19,877 nt of DNA, from positions 1-19,877 of the forward strand of contig DATMYW010000002.1 of assembly GCA_035560715.1 (NCBI GenBank), given 5' to 3'. Numbering within the stretch: position 1 is the first letter of the stretch; every line of letters starts with the position of its first letter. Below the pieces are notes generated by a model that was not told the origin of the DNA, did not search any database, and saw only the letters and a program-made list of their open reading frames with translations. The translations under genes and the position numbers were made by a program. Shown piece by piece: positions 1 to 6,835 of this stretch. The DNA comes from JAAXTX01 sp035560715 (lineage in GTDB: Bacteria > Patescibacteriota > Minisyncoccia > Moranbacterales > UBA1568).

Positions 1-43
1 ACCCCGTACAGGTCATTCGCCGATCCATACATCTTCTGTGGCC

Positions 44-242
44 GTGAGTCTTTTCGAAGATTCACAAAGTCCTCCGGAAGATCTCTCTCCTTCCGGGCGA
101 CCGACAAGCCCTCCCGCTTGTCCGCAGAACGAGGGATGGAAACGAAGGATTCCCTCCTCCAAGGGAATGACACCGAAAAGACGAGGTCTATGCCTCGTCT
201 TTTCGTATTTCCCCACCCCTGCCCTCTCCCAGAGGGAGAGGG
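44..242. repeat. Cluster of consecutive short hairpins
   Basis: No convincing gene is visible in bases 1-266, but the stretch is dense in inverted repeats. Stem-loops can be drawn at 44-52/57-65 (one G-U pair, TTCG loop), 74-80/90-96, 103-109/116-122, 149-155/162-168, 174-186/193-205 (13 bp perfect) and 222-230/234-242 (9 bp perfect, AGA loop). The 13-bp hairpin is listed separately as a terminator. The GC-rich 9-bp stem resembles dispersed intergenic palindromes common in bacteria. Whether the string is one structured RNA or a pile of palindromes between convergent genes cannot be decided from the window, because the gene to the left is not visible. Confidence 0.5.
174..205. terminator. Bidirectional intrinsic terminator downstream of tsaE
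   Basis: A perfect 13-bp stem (174-186 with 193-205) encloses a 6-nt loop. The arms begin with an A4 run and end with a T4 run, so an RNA from either strand has a stem ending in a short U run. It lies about 60 bp past the tsaE stop codon and can end that minus-strand transcript. It may also end a plus-strand gene left of the window. Confidence 0.6.
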
Positions 243-249
243 AGCTCCA

Positions 250-277
250 TCCTCCCTTCTCCCTTCTCACTTCTCAA
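250..277. repeat. 7-nt tandem repeat (TTCTCNN) at the 3' end of tsaE
   Basis: Four heptads in register are TCCTCCC, TTCTCCC, TTCTCAC and TTCTCAA. The tsaE stop codon (267-269) lies inside the third unit, so the repeat runs into the end of the gene. It shares its 7-nt period, but not its sequence, with the repeats around yebC. Confidence 0.6.
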
Positions 278-701
278 TTCCGATCTCGCGCTCCGTCTCC
301 GAAACCCACGAGAACAAGACCTGGGTCGCGTTTTCGGGAAGCAGGTTACCGAGACGTTCGGGCCACTCGACGAGAACGAGGCCTTCCGGATCGCTTATCC
401 ACTCTTCGAAACCGAGCTTCCGGAGTTCTTCCGGATCGTCGATACGGTAGGCATCGATGTGGTAGACGCGCCGGATTCCCTGTGCGGAAGGAGTTGCCAG
501 GTCATAGCGGTGCATGATGACGAAGGTCGGACTCGGAAACGGCCCCGGGGCGCCGAGCTCCGCCAGGATACCAGAGGAAAACGCGGTCTTGCCCGCACCC
601 AAGTCGCCGTGAAGCGCGACGACGCTCGCGGCAGGTGTCTTTTTCGCGAAATCACGCGCGATTATTTTTGTCTCTTCCTCGGAATGCGAAATGATGTCCA
701 T
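267..701 (-). CDS. tsaE: TsaE, tRNA threonylcarbamoyladenosine biosynthesis ATPase
   Basis: This cytoplasmic P-loop ATPase works with TsaB and TsaD in the last step of N6-threonylcarbamoyladenosine (t6A37) synthesis on ANN-decoding tRNAs. The 144-aa length is typical. Family motifs are visible in order: Walker A GDLGAGKT (residues 32-39), SPTF (57-60), HIDAYR (81-86, with the conserved Asp and the Tyr-Arg pair) and VEWPE (111-115). The start is ATG preceded by T, with no Shine-Dalgarno sequence. A promoter-like ATGACA-17-TATGCT lies 28-56 bp upstream on the same strand. The gene is transcribed alone here; tsaB and tsaD are not in the window. The C-terminal codons and stop run into a heptad repeat, so the last few residues (EIGIEK) are probably not conserved. 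The assignment is secure. Confidence 0.95.
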   Translation of the reverse strand: MDIISHSEEETKIIARDFAKKTPAASVVALHGDLGAGKTAFSSGILAELGAPGPFPSPTFVIMHRYDLATPSAQGIRRVYHIDAYRIDDPEELRKLGFEEWISDPEGLVLVEWPERLGNLLPENATQVLFSWVSETEREIGIEK

Positions 702-728
702 ACGCCGGTGCTATTAGTCGGTTCCAGA

Positions 729-757
729 AGCATATCCCATATTTCCACTCCTGTCAT
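729..757 (-). promoter_or_regulatory. Likely tsaE promoter (ATGACA-17-TATGCT)
   Basis: On the minus strand a -35 ATGACA (752-757) is separated by 17 bp from a -10 TATGCT (729-734). Transcription would start near 722 and give a leader of about 20 nt before the tsaE ATG. The rest of 702-993 (292 bp between divergent genes) shows no ORF of interest. It holds this promoter, the plus-strand promoter at 885-913 and a small GC-rich hairpin at 824-843. Confidence 0.5.
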
Positions 758-884
758 CGTGATCGCCTGAAGTGAGACCTCGTCGAGTCCGCATGGAAAC
801 AACTTTTGACAGCTCATTCAGGCGCGCGTTTTTCGCGACGCGCTTCTCATTTTTCGCTTTCGACCTCCAACCGGGCATGGACAT

Positions 885-913
885 TTGACATGACCGTTTT
901 TCCCTGCTATTTT
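885..913 (+). promoter_or_regulatory. Strong sigma-70-type promoter upstream of the DHH-like gene
   Basis: A perfect -35 TTGACA (885-890) is separated by exactly 17 bp from a -10 TATTTT (908-913). Transcription would start near 920 and leave a leader of about 70 nt before the ATG at 994. This is the best-matching promoter in the window. Confidence 0.65.
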
Positions 914-993
914 ACCCCCTCACAGGCGTTTCCCGGAACGCGAACGGCGCTGCCCGGAAATCCAGAGATTTATCCCGACCGAATGCGCCTCCT

Positions 994-2145
994 ATGTCGC
1001 TCTCCCCGACCGAACAGTTCGCCGAACTTATCCGGAAGAGTACCCATCCGCTCATTCTGCTTCCGGCCCATCCGTCCAAGGATACCCTCTCCTCGGCGCT
1101 CGCCCTCGAACGCTTCATCTCGGGTATGGGCCGACCAGTCACGATTGCTGGCGATTCGCTCTCCTCGCATCTCCACGAGGTCGGATTTCTCGGCCTCCCC
1201 ACGGATCCACTTGATTCGCTCGCAGGCACGCGTGAGTTCGTCCTTTCGTTCAATACCGAACGCAACCGCATCCTCGGCGCCCAGAGCGAGCAGGTCGGCG
1301 ACGAATTTCGCATCCGCATCACGCCGGAACGAGGCACGATTGATCCGCGCGATTTCTCGTTCGTTCCCGCACGACTCCAGTTCGACGTAGCATTCGTCAT
1401 CGGTTCTCCGGATAAAGAATCCCTCGGCGCACTCTACGCCGAAAATCCGGACATCTTCTATGAGATTCCCATCGTGGATATCGACACGTCCGCCGGAAAC
1501 GAGCGATTCGGGCAGGTGAACCTCGTCGATATGACGACGTCTTCCGTCGCCGAGCTCCTTTTCGACGCACTCCAGGCGACTGATGCGACCCGTATCGACG
1601 ACGCCGTCGCGGAGGACCTCCTGACCGGCATCATCGCCGCGACCGAGAGCTTCCAGCGCCGTAATACGACCCCGAGGGCGCTCCAAACAGCATCACGGCT
1701 CATCGAACTCGGCGCGGACCGGGAGAAGATCGTCCTCGCCCTCTACAAGACCCAGCCATTCGGGATTCTGAAACTTTGGGGACGGTTCATGTCCGCTCTC
1801 AAGTGGGAGGAGGGACTCCGCCTCGCCTACGCGTCGATTTCACTCGATGACTTCGTCCAGAGCCGTACCAACCCAGAGGACCTGCCTGAAATCCTCGACA
1901 AGGTACGGGCGAATTTCTCGTCCGGGACACTCTTTGCGGCGATCTATCCCGAATCCCCCAGTGTCTGCGCGGTCATCGTGCGCGCGACCGAATCCGGTAC
2001 TGCGGCTACGCTTGCATCGCGCATTCCCGGGGCGAACCTGCGCGGGGACATGCTGTCATTCGCACTCCCGTTCGCGGCCGGTCCCGACGCGGAAGCCGGA
2101 CTTCTCGACACGATACGTCGCTCATCGGACGCACCCTCGACTTGA
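994..2145 (+). CDS. DHH-family phosphoesterase-like protein, catalytic motifs eroded
   Basis: The 383-aa protein has the layout of NrnA/RecJ-type DHH phosphoesterases, which cleave short oligonucleotides or phosphonucleotides with two metal ions. The fold landmarks are recognisable but the metal ligands are not. The first motif, normally HxxPDGD, reads PAHPSKD (residues 24-30). The signature DHH reads DID (162-164), within VDIDTSAGNERFG. The normal TGIxxDT reads TGIIAAT (211-217), with the Asp replaced by Ala. The flanking SSVAEL (183-188) and FQRRNTTPRAL (220-230) stay family-like. The C-terminal part (about 300-383) would correspond to the DHHA1 substrate-binding region. A non-catalytic binding protein is therefore likely. 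It is preceded by a strong promoter and has no Shine-Dalgarno. It has no operon partner on its left; on its right lies an unrecognised gene with its own promoter. Confidence 0.7.
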   Translation: MSLSPTEQFAELIRKSTHPLILLPAHPSKDTLSSALALERFISGMGRPVTIAGDSLSSHLHEVGFLGLPTDPLDSLAGTREFVLSFNTERNRILGAQSEQVGDEFRIRITPERGTIDPRDFSFVPARLQFDVAFVIGSPDKESLGALYAENPDIFYEIPIVDIDTSAGNERFGQVNLVDMTTSSVAELLFDALQATDATRIDDAVAEDLLTGIIAATESFQRRNTTPRALQTASRLIELGADREKIVLALYKTQPFGILKLWGRFMSALKWEEGLRLAYASISLDDFVQSRTNPEDLPEILDKVRANFSSGTLFAAIYPESPSVCAVIVRATESGTAATLASRIPGANLRGDMLSFALPFAAGPDAEAGLLDTIRRSSDAPST

Positions 2146-2179
2146 CCCCGAACATCAAGCCGGGGTATCCTCGCGAGGA
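2145..2179. repeat. Hairpin and palindrome between two genes
   Basis: Just after the DHH-like gene, 2145-2150 pairs perfectly with 2161-2166 (6 bp, ACCCCG/CGGGGT). This is followed at once by a perfect 12-bp palindrome TCCTCGCGAGGA (2168-2179), directly upstream of a promoter-like sequence. There is no T run, so it is a poor intrinsic terminator. The palindrome could be an operator, but that is only a guess. Confidence 0.35.
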
Positions 2180-2181
2180 AC

Positions 2182-2211
2182 ATGACTCACCGTGTTCTTT
2201 GTTTTTATACA
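2182..2211 (+). promoter_or_regulatory. Possible promoter (ATGACT-18-TATACA)
   Basis: A -35-like ATGACT (2182-2187) and a -10-like TATACA (2206-2211) are 18 bp apart. A start near 2218 would put the ATG at 2230 about 12 nt into the RNA and exclude the upstream in-frame ATG at 2182, which is itself part of the -35. This is the reason for choosing 2230 as the gene start. Confidence 0.4.
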
Positions 2212-2229
2212 ACCATAAACCCGCTCCTC

Positions 2230-2877
2230 ATGATAACTGAGCGAACACGCCTCCACATCACCACTCCGACGCCGAAAGACGCCGGGAGCAGGATTTTTTC
2301 GATTCTGCGCACTCTCTCAAAAAATAACGTATACCGATTACCGACAAATATCCTACTCAAGATGCCGGGGCCGGAAGGTTCGCCTATTGAATCTTTCAAT
2401 TTTTATCAGGTCGCCTTCCTCACGAACGGACGTAAGAACGGGAACATCGTCATAGCCGTCCTCGGTCGCGGCGAGGAAACGACACCCGGTTCCGACCTGT
2501 CGGGTTTTCGCCTGAACGGATCCGCTCTGGTCGTTTTTTTTCCGGTCGACGGAAGGACAAGGAATTTCAGTCGATATCTCGAAACCAAAACGGAAAAAGA
2601 GGCCTCCGAAACAGGTATGTCCCACCTCAAGATATCCGTAAGAGTCCCAAATCAGCAGTTGATCGGTTTCCTTGAAAAGACCGCTTCTTTCAAGACTCCA
2701 CCGCTCGGGCTTGAATTAGACGCGGACACGGTCACTCCGATCGTGTCCGGATATGACCACAACACGATCGCCCTACGGAAGCGTATGCGACAGGCCGAGG
2801 AAGGCGTAACCGAACACCGGCTCCTCATCAGCCATATCGTCGACATTCTCGCTGCGGCAGAGAAAACGACTCTCTGA
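2230..2877 (+). CDS. Unrecognised protein
   Basis: This 215-aa protein is not one I recognise. It has no signal peptide, membrane segment or coiled coil. Secondary-structure character looks mixed. A hydrophobic strand-like stretch (NIVIAVLG) and another (ALVVFFPV) sit in the middle, and a predicted helical region rich in Arg, Glu and Leu ends the protein (about 180-215). The gene is less GC-rich than the DHH-like gene before it. An upstream in-frame ATG at 2182 would add 16 residues but lies in the probable promoter. It is followed after 122 bp by the double GspE ATPase, which seems to have its own -10 element, so co-function is not implied. The unbroken frame and codon use typical of its neighbours make a real gene likely. 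Confidence 0.75.
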   Translation: MITERTRLHITTPTPKDAGSRIFSILRTLSKNNVYRLPTNILLKMPGPEGSPIESFNFYQVAFLTNGRKNGNIVIAVLGRGEETTPGSDLSGFRLNGSALVVFFPVDGRTRNFSRYLETKTEKEASETGMSHLKISVRVPNQQLIGFLEKTASFKTPPLGLELDADTVTPIVSGYDHNTIALRKRMRQAEEGVTEHRLLISHIVDILAAAEKTTL

Positions 2878-2923
2878 TCGACCGTCCAATCATCGGGACG
2901 TTCCGCTTTCACCGCTTTTCCAG

Positions 2924-2929
2924 TACAAT
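2924..2929 (+). promoter_or_regulatory. Possible -10 element for the GspE/PilB gene
   Basis: TACAAT at 2924-2929 matches the -10 consensus in five of six positions, but the -35 region is poor. It overlaps the upstream ATG at 2928. If it is used, translation must begin downstream, at the ATG at 3000. Confidence 0.3.
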
Positions 2930-2999
2930 GGAAAGGTACGGCGAAGGCGGATTTTTTCATACGCAAAAGGAACGTCTTTCGAAACATAAACGCACCGAT

Positions 3000-5900
3000 A
3001 TGGTCCAGGTCGTAAAGAACGCGTCGCAGGACTGGAAGGACGAGAAGGATGTACGAGCCGAAAACGTCCTTCATACGCTCGAGGGAACCTCGAAAGAACA
3101 GGCGGCCGCCCGATTCGCAGCCGAAGTCGGCCTGCCGTACCTCGACCTCAACATCTTCCCGGCGAACATGGAGGATCTGACCCTCATATCCGAGGAAGAC
3201 GCCCGGAGACTGCACATCGCTATTTTCGACAAGACGGCGGGCACCGTCCGGGTCGCGTTCGCGGACCCGGAGAACGCCGAGGCTCGTCTGTTCATCCAGG
3301 ATCTCGCGGACAGGCACGGATGGACGGTCGAATCCTTCGTCGTCTCGGCGCAGTCGCTCGACAAGGTCTGGAGCGCCTATGCGAACGCGCCGATTCTGCG
3401 GAATCTCGACCTGATGCGGGTCTCGCTTACCGGCGACGATCTCCGTCGTTTCGAGGAGGATTTCGATGCGCTTCTCAAACTTCGGAACGCGTCGGGTATC
3501 TCCATCTCGCAAACGATCGAAATCATCCTCGCGGGTGCGAACAAGCTTCGCGCAAGCGATATCCATATCGAACCGAAAGACGGCTCAGTTCGGCTCCGGT
3601 ACCGAATCGACGGCGTCCTCCAAGATATCGGCGACATCTCAAACGATATCTACCGACTCACCCTCTCCCGCGTAAAGATGCTGTCGAAGATGAAAATCAA
3701 CGTCCGGGACCGCTCCCAGGACGGTCATTTCGAGATGCAGATAGACGGCAAGAAAATCGACCTCCGCGTAAACGTCATTCCCGGCAGTCACGGGGAGAGC
3801 ATCAACCTCCGGATCTTGAATTCCGACAGCGTTCTTCTCGACATCGGCAAACTCGGCATCGAGGGCGAGACCCTTATGAAAATCATGCACGCCATCGGCA
3901 AGCCGCACGGGATGATACTCAATACCGGTCCGACCGGATCCGGCAAGACGACGACTTTGTACAGTATCCTGCATACGCTCAACAAGGCCGACACCAAAAT
4001 CATCACCATCGAGGACCCGATCGAGTACCAGCTGCCCGGGATCGTCCAGACCGAGGTATCGAAGAACCAGGCCTATACGTTCGCGGCGGCCCTGCGGGCG
4101 ATCGTACGACAAGACCCGGACATCATCCTCGTGGGTGAGATCCGCGACGAGGAGACGGCCGACATCGCGGTGAACGCCGCCCTCACTGGCCATCTCCTTC
4201 TCTCGACGGTACACGCGAACAGCGCGTCAGGAGCGATAGACCGGCTTATCGAGCTTGGAGTGAAGCCTTCCCTCATCGCGTCGGCGGCGAATATCGTGAT
4301 CGGTCAACGACTCGTACGGGTACTCTGCGAGAATTGCCGTGAATCCTACGAGCCGGCGGCCGAGACTATCGATTCGATACGTCAGGTGCTCTCCGTCATC
4401 TCGCCGAAGGCGCAGATAGAGATCCCGCACGATATCAGGACCCTCTGGAAGCCCGTCGGCTGTCCAAAATGCAACTTCACGGGCTATTTCGGTCGGGTCG
4501 GTATCCTTGAAGCCTTCACGATCACCAAACCGGTCGCCGACGTCATTCTGAACATGGGAACTGAACGGGACATCATGCGTGCGGCCATCGAGGACGGCAT
4601 GGTGACGATGCTTCAGGACGGAATCGTCAAGGCGCTCCGCGGCATCACGACCCTCGACGAGGTGTGGCGTTCGACCGGACAGAAGGACACCATGCTCGAA
4701 CTGTATCAGGAACTCATGCCGAGCCTCCTGTCGCGCGCGGCGGTAATCCCGACAGCGACCTTTCAGGAGGTGAAAAAAAGCCTCGTCTCTTTCAAGGACT
4801 TCGAGTCGTACGTTGCCGGACTCAAGGACAGCGACATTCTCCGGGCCGTCTTCGCCGCGGCACTCATCCTCGGGGCCGGAGACGTGCATTTGGAACCGAC
4901 TGACGACTCGATACTGGTACGGCTGAGGATCGACGGTATCCTGCAGACCATCCTCTCATTCCCGAAAAACATCTACCCGTCGGTCCTGGGTGAGATCAAG
5001 CTCTGGAGCGGCCTCAAATCCGGCGAGCGTTCAGGCATCGTCGATGGCCGTTTTTCCCTCGCGGTAGAAGAACCGTTCGACGACGTGAAGTCCGGAAAGA
5101 CGGACGTCAGGCTATCCATTATCATGGGCGGATTCGGTGAAACGGCCGCCATGCGCATCCTGGGCCGGTCAAACGTCGAGCTATCGCTGGACACGCTTGG
5201 ATTCCGCAAAGAAAACCTCGAGCGGATCATGTCCGCCATCCGAAAACCGAACGGCATGATAGTGAACGTCGGTCCGACCGGATCCGGCAAGACGACGACC
5301 CTGTATAGTGTGCTCTCCCGGCTCAATACGCCAGAAGTGAAAATCATCACGGTCGAGGATCCGATCGAATACCAGCTGCCGGGAATCTTGCAGACACAGG
5401 TGGACGAGACCGGAGAATACACGTTCGCATCGGCCCTGCGATCCCTTCTCAGACAGAATCCGGATATCCTCATGATCGGTGAAATTCGCGACGGTGAGAC
5501 CGCGATCGCCGCGATACAGGCTGCCGAAACAGGACATCTCGTCCTTTCGACCATTCACGCGAACAGTGCGGCGGGTTCCATTTCTCGGATGCTCGGCATG
5601 GGCATATCCGGAGACGATCTCGCGAACGCGATGAACTGTTTCATTTCGCAGCGCCTCGTACGAAAACTCTGTGAACGGTGTCGCAAGGAAGACCGGGCGA
5701 CCGAAGAAGAGATGGTGATGATGAAACGGATCCTCTCAGACGTCCCGGAAGGTCTCAGGAAGGATGTTCCTGATGCCGGTACGGTCTACCGGGCGGTAGG
5801 CTGTCCGGCATGCAACGGAACCGGCTATTTCGGGCAGATGGTTCTATCGGAGGTGCTTCTGAAAAATCATGACATCGAGAGTCTCATCATGCAAAACGCG

Positions 5901-6026
5901 CTCGCGTCGGAAGTGAACGATGCCGCCATACGCAACGGGATGATCCCCCTTGCGGCTGACGGGGTCCTTTCCGCGCTCGAAGGCAAGACGACACTCGACG
6001 AAATCCGCCGCGTTACGGACGAATAA
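3000..6026 (+). CDS. Single-chain tandem GspE/PilB-type secretion ATPase
   Basis: This is a type II secretion/type IV pilus assembly ATPase of 1008 aa, about twice the usual 550-600. An MshEN-like N-terminal domain (about 20-135) is followed by a first complete ATPase core (about 165-555): DIHIEP, Walker A GPTGSGKT (310-317), Asp box EDPIEYQLPG, Walker B LVGEIRD, His box LLSTVHAN and the zinc motif CENC/CPKC (443, 446, 488, 491). After a linker of about 55 residues comes a second complete core (about 610-1008): DVHLEP, Walker A GPTGSGKT (758-765), EDPIEYQLPG, LMIGEIRD, LSTIHAN and CERC/CPAC (891, 894, 935, 938). Neither core lacks a catalytic residue. The second lacks an MshEN domain. The frame is open throughout, so this is not a simple assembly duplication. 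An upstream ATG at 2928 would add 24 residues but overlaps a -10-like element, and only 3000 has the usual T at -1. The protein would act at the cytoplasmic membrane. No pilin, pilC or pilT is in the window. Confidence 0.9.
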   Translation: MVQVVKNASQDWKDEKDVRAENVLHTLEGTSKEQAAARFAAEVGLPYLDLNIFPANMEDLTLISEEDARRLHIAIFDKTAGTVRVAFADPENAEARLFIQDLADRHGWTVESFVVSAQSLDKVWSAYANAPILRNLDLMRVSLTGDDLRRFEEDFDALLKLRNASGISISQTIEIILAGANKLRASDIHIEPKDGSVRLRYRIDGVLQDIGDISNDIYRLTLSRVKMLSKMKINVRDRSQDGHFEMQIDGKKIDLRVNVIPGSHGESINLRILNSDSVLLDIGKLGIEGETLMKIMHAIGKPHGMILNTGPTGSGKTTTLYSILHTLNKADTKIITIEDPIEYQLPGIVQTEVSKNQAYTFAAALRAIVRQDPDIILVGEIRDEETADIAVNAALTGHLLLSTVHANSASGAIDRLIELGVKPSLIASAANIVIGQRLVRVLCENCRESYEPAAETIDSIRQVLSVISPKAQIEIPHDIRTLWKPVGCPKCNFTGYFGRVGILEAFTITKPVADVILNMGTERDIMRAAIEDGMVTMLQDGIVKALRGITTLDEVWRSTGQKDTMLELYQELMPSLLSRAAVIPTATFQEVKKSLVSFKDFESYVAGLKDSDILRAVFAAALILGAGDVHLEPTDDSILVRLRIDGILQTILSFPKNIYPSVLGEIKLWSGLKSGERSGIVDGRFSLAVEEPFDDVKSGKTDVRLSIIMGGFGETAAMRILGRSNVELSLDTLGFRKENLERIMSAIRKPNGMIVNVGPTGSGKTTTLYSVLSRLNTPEVKIITVEDPIEYQLPGILQTQVDETGEYTFASALRSLLRQNPDILMIGEIRDGETAIAAIQAAETGHLVLSTIHANSAAGSISRMLGMGISGDDLANAMNCFISQRLVRKLCERCRKEDRATEEEMVMMKRILSDVPEGLRKDVPDAGTVYRAVGCPACNGTGYFGQMVLSEVLLKNHDIESLIMQNALASEVNDAAIRNGMIPLAADGVLSALEGKTTLDEIRRVTDE

Positions 6027-6040
6027 CGTCCTGAATGGGA

Positions 6041-6070
6041 AATCCCCGGTCATCAGACCGGGGATTTTTT
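6041..6070 (+). terminator. Strong intrinsic terminator after the GspE/PilB gene
   Basis: A perfect 11-bp stem (6041-6051 with 6056-6066) encloses a 4-nt loop (ATCA) and runs into a T6 tract (6065-6070). It follows the stop codon at 6026 by 14 bp. The stop codon of the convergent SET gene lies in the loop (6053-6055). In the minus direction the T run is only three long, so termination should be weaker there. Confidence 0.85.
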
Positions 6071-6499
6071 CAAGCCGGAACACTTGACGCATCGGCAGCC
6101 GAGCTTCCGGATGAATCCGTCGACATAGCCCTCACCGTAATCATACGTGATTTCCTCTCCCAACCGGATACGGCGCCTCGCCACGATGAATATCCGTCCG
6201 CGACGATTGACCGCCTCACCGTTCGGCCGACAGGAATGGTTCGCGTATCGGGCCGTATTCCATCTCGGCCGACCGTCGATATCCCAGCGCGAATTCACCG
6301 CGAACAGGTAGCGGTTCGGATTCATCTCGTTATCCGAAGCCGGGACGCGCATTCCGACGTATTCGATAATGGTCTCCCCCTTGTCAAAGTCGCGGGTCGC
6401 GAACAATCCGAGTCCGGCAGACGAGCGGCGGACGACGACCCCATCCGGCAGCCGGTTGAGACATGACACTGGATCTTCCGCGGAACCGTTCCGTTTCAT
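6053..6499 (-). CDS. SET-domain protein (putative protein lysine methyltransferase)
   Basis: SET-domain enzymes move a methyl group from S-adenosylmethionine to protein lysines. The 148-aa product is essentially one SET domain. It shows GLGLFATRDFDKGETIIEYVG (29-49, the N-terminal SET strand region), RYANHSCRPN (84-93, SAM and pseudoknot motif), GEEITYDYG (114-122, with the catalytic Tyr) and a compact post-SET CRCVKC (135-140). I chose ATG 6499 (T at -1); ATG 6505 is nearly as good. The frame stays open to 6580, but the upstream ATGs lie inside a terminator hairpin. The last codons and stop overlap the GspE terminator. It sits directly downstream of a candidate structured RNA and terminator, so it may be controlled by attenuation. 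No substrate can be named from context. Confidence 0.85.
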   Translation of the reverse strand: MKRNGSAEDPVSCLNRLPDGVVVRRSSAGLGLFATRDFDKGETIIEYVGMRVPASDNEMNPNRYLFAVNSRWDIDGRPRWNTARYANHSCRPNGEAVNRRGRIFIVARRRIRLGEEITYDYGEGYVDGFIRKLGCRCVKCSGLKKSPV

Positions 6500-6524
6500 A
6501 ATCATTACATTCGAAAATTGACAG

Positions 6525-6548
6525 AAAAAATTCCGCATCATGCGGAAT
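6525..6548 (-). terminator. Intrinsic terminator upstream of the SET gene
   Basis: An 8-bp perfect stem (6530-6537 with 6541-6548) is followed on the minus strand by six U residues (A-tract at 6525-6530). In the plus direction there is no T run. It ends whatever minus-strand RNA comes from the 6549-6830 region, about 25 bp before the SET start codon. Confidence 0.75.
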
Positions 6549-6824
6549 CGTGTCCCGAAGGACCGTTCAGCTGCAGGCAATCCGAGACGTCAAGGACGTC
6601 TCGGGAAGGGACAGTGTCGAGGAGGAGCGCAGCCGAAACCACCCAACCCATATCTGGACATCTCGCGCTTATCGTTTCCAGCGTCAGCCCGTGGGAAACG
6701 ATAAGCGCGAGGGTAAGCCCCCTGTCTTGAGGATAAAAGATAGAAATCCCCAATTTGCCTGCAGGTGAAAGGGCCCTCGGATACGCTGATGGAATATCTC
6801 CCGCTTTTCAACGGGACCCTCAAG
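6525..6824 (-). ncRNA. Candidate structured RNA or regulatory leader, family unknown
   Basis: This 407-bp gap between the SET gene and ruvB holds no convincing gene but extensive pairing. Segment 6549-6580 pairs with 6755-6785 (26 of 31 Watson-Crick pairs plus one G-U and a one-base bulge), centred on CTGCAG. Inside this long helix are a perfect 18-bp stem (6662-6679 with 6694-6711, 14-nt loop) and a perfect 10-bp stem (6582-6591 with 6595-6604). Outside it is a 7-bp stem at 6799-6816. Minus orientation is favoured for two reasons: the U6 terminator at 6525-6548, and the 6799-6816 stem, which gains a G-U pair and a GAAA tetraloop only on that strand. A perfect TTGACA (minus, 6846-6851) lies upstream, though its -10 is poor. 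A further 7-bp match (6726-6732 with 6818-6824) would make a pseudoknot but could be chance. Signatures of RNase P RNA, tmRNA, SRP RNA and 6S RNA were looked for and not found. It may be a free RNA or an attenuating leader of the SET gene. Confidence 0.55.
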
Positions 6825-6835
6825 GTTAGCATAGG

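Noticed and set aside
806..811. TTGACA as a second promoter upstream of the DHH-like gene
   Set aside because: No -10-like sequence lies 16-18 bp downstream (TTTTTC at that spacing).
2928..2999. ATG 2928 as the start of the tandem ATPase
   Set aside because: The ATG overlaps a TACAAT -10-like element, lacks T at -1 and adds 24 residues without family character. It is not fully excluded.
6518..6523. Plus-strand TTGACA near the SET gene start
   Set aside because: The expected -10 position reads TGCGGA and lies in a terminator stem.
6525..6824. RNase P RNA, tmRNA, SRP RNA or 6S RNA
   Set aside because: I looked for the invariant core of RNase P RNA, the T-arm and CCA end of tmRNA, the SRP GGAAGCAG-like loop and the single long 6S hairpin. 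None is present on either strand.
6549..6832. Open frames on both strands through the inverted-repeat region, up to about 80 codons
   Set aside because: They exist on both strands in the same place, have no recognisable protein character and follow the inverted repeats. An RNA explains the region better.
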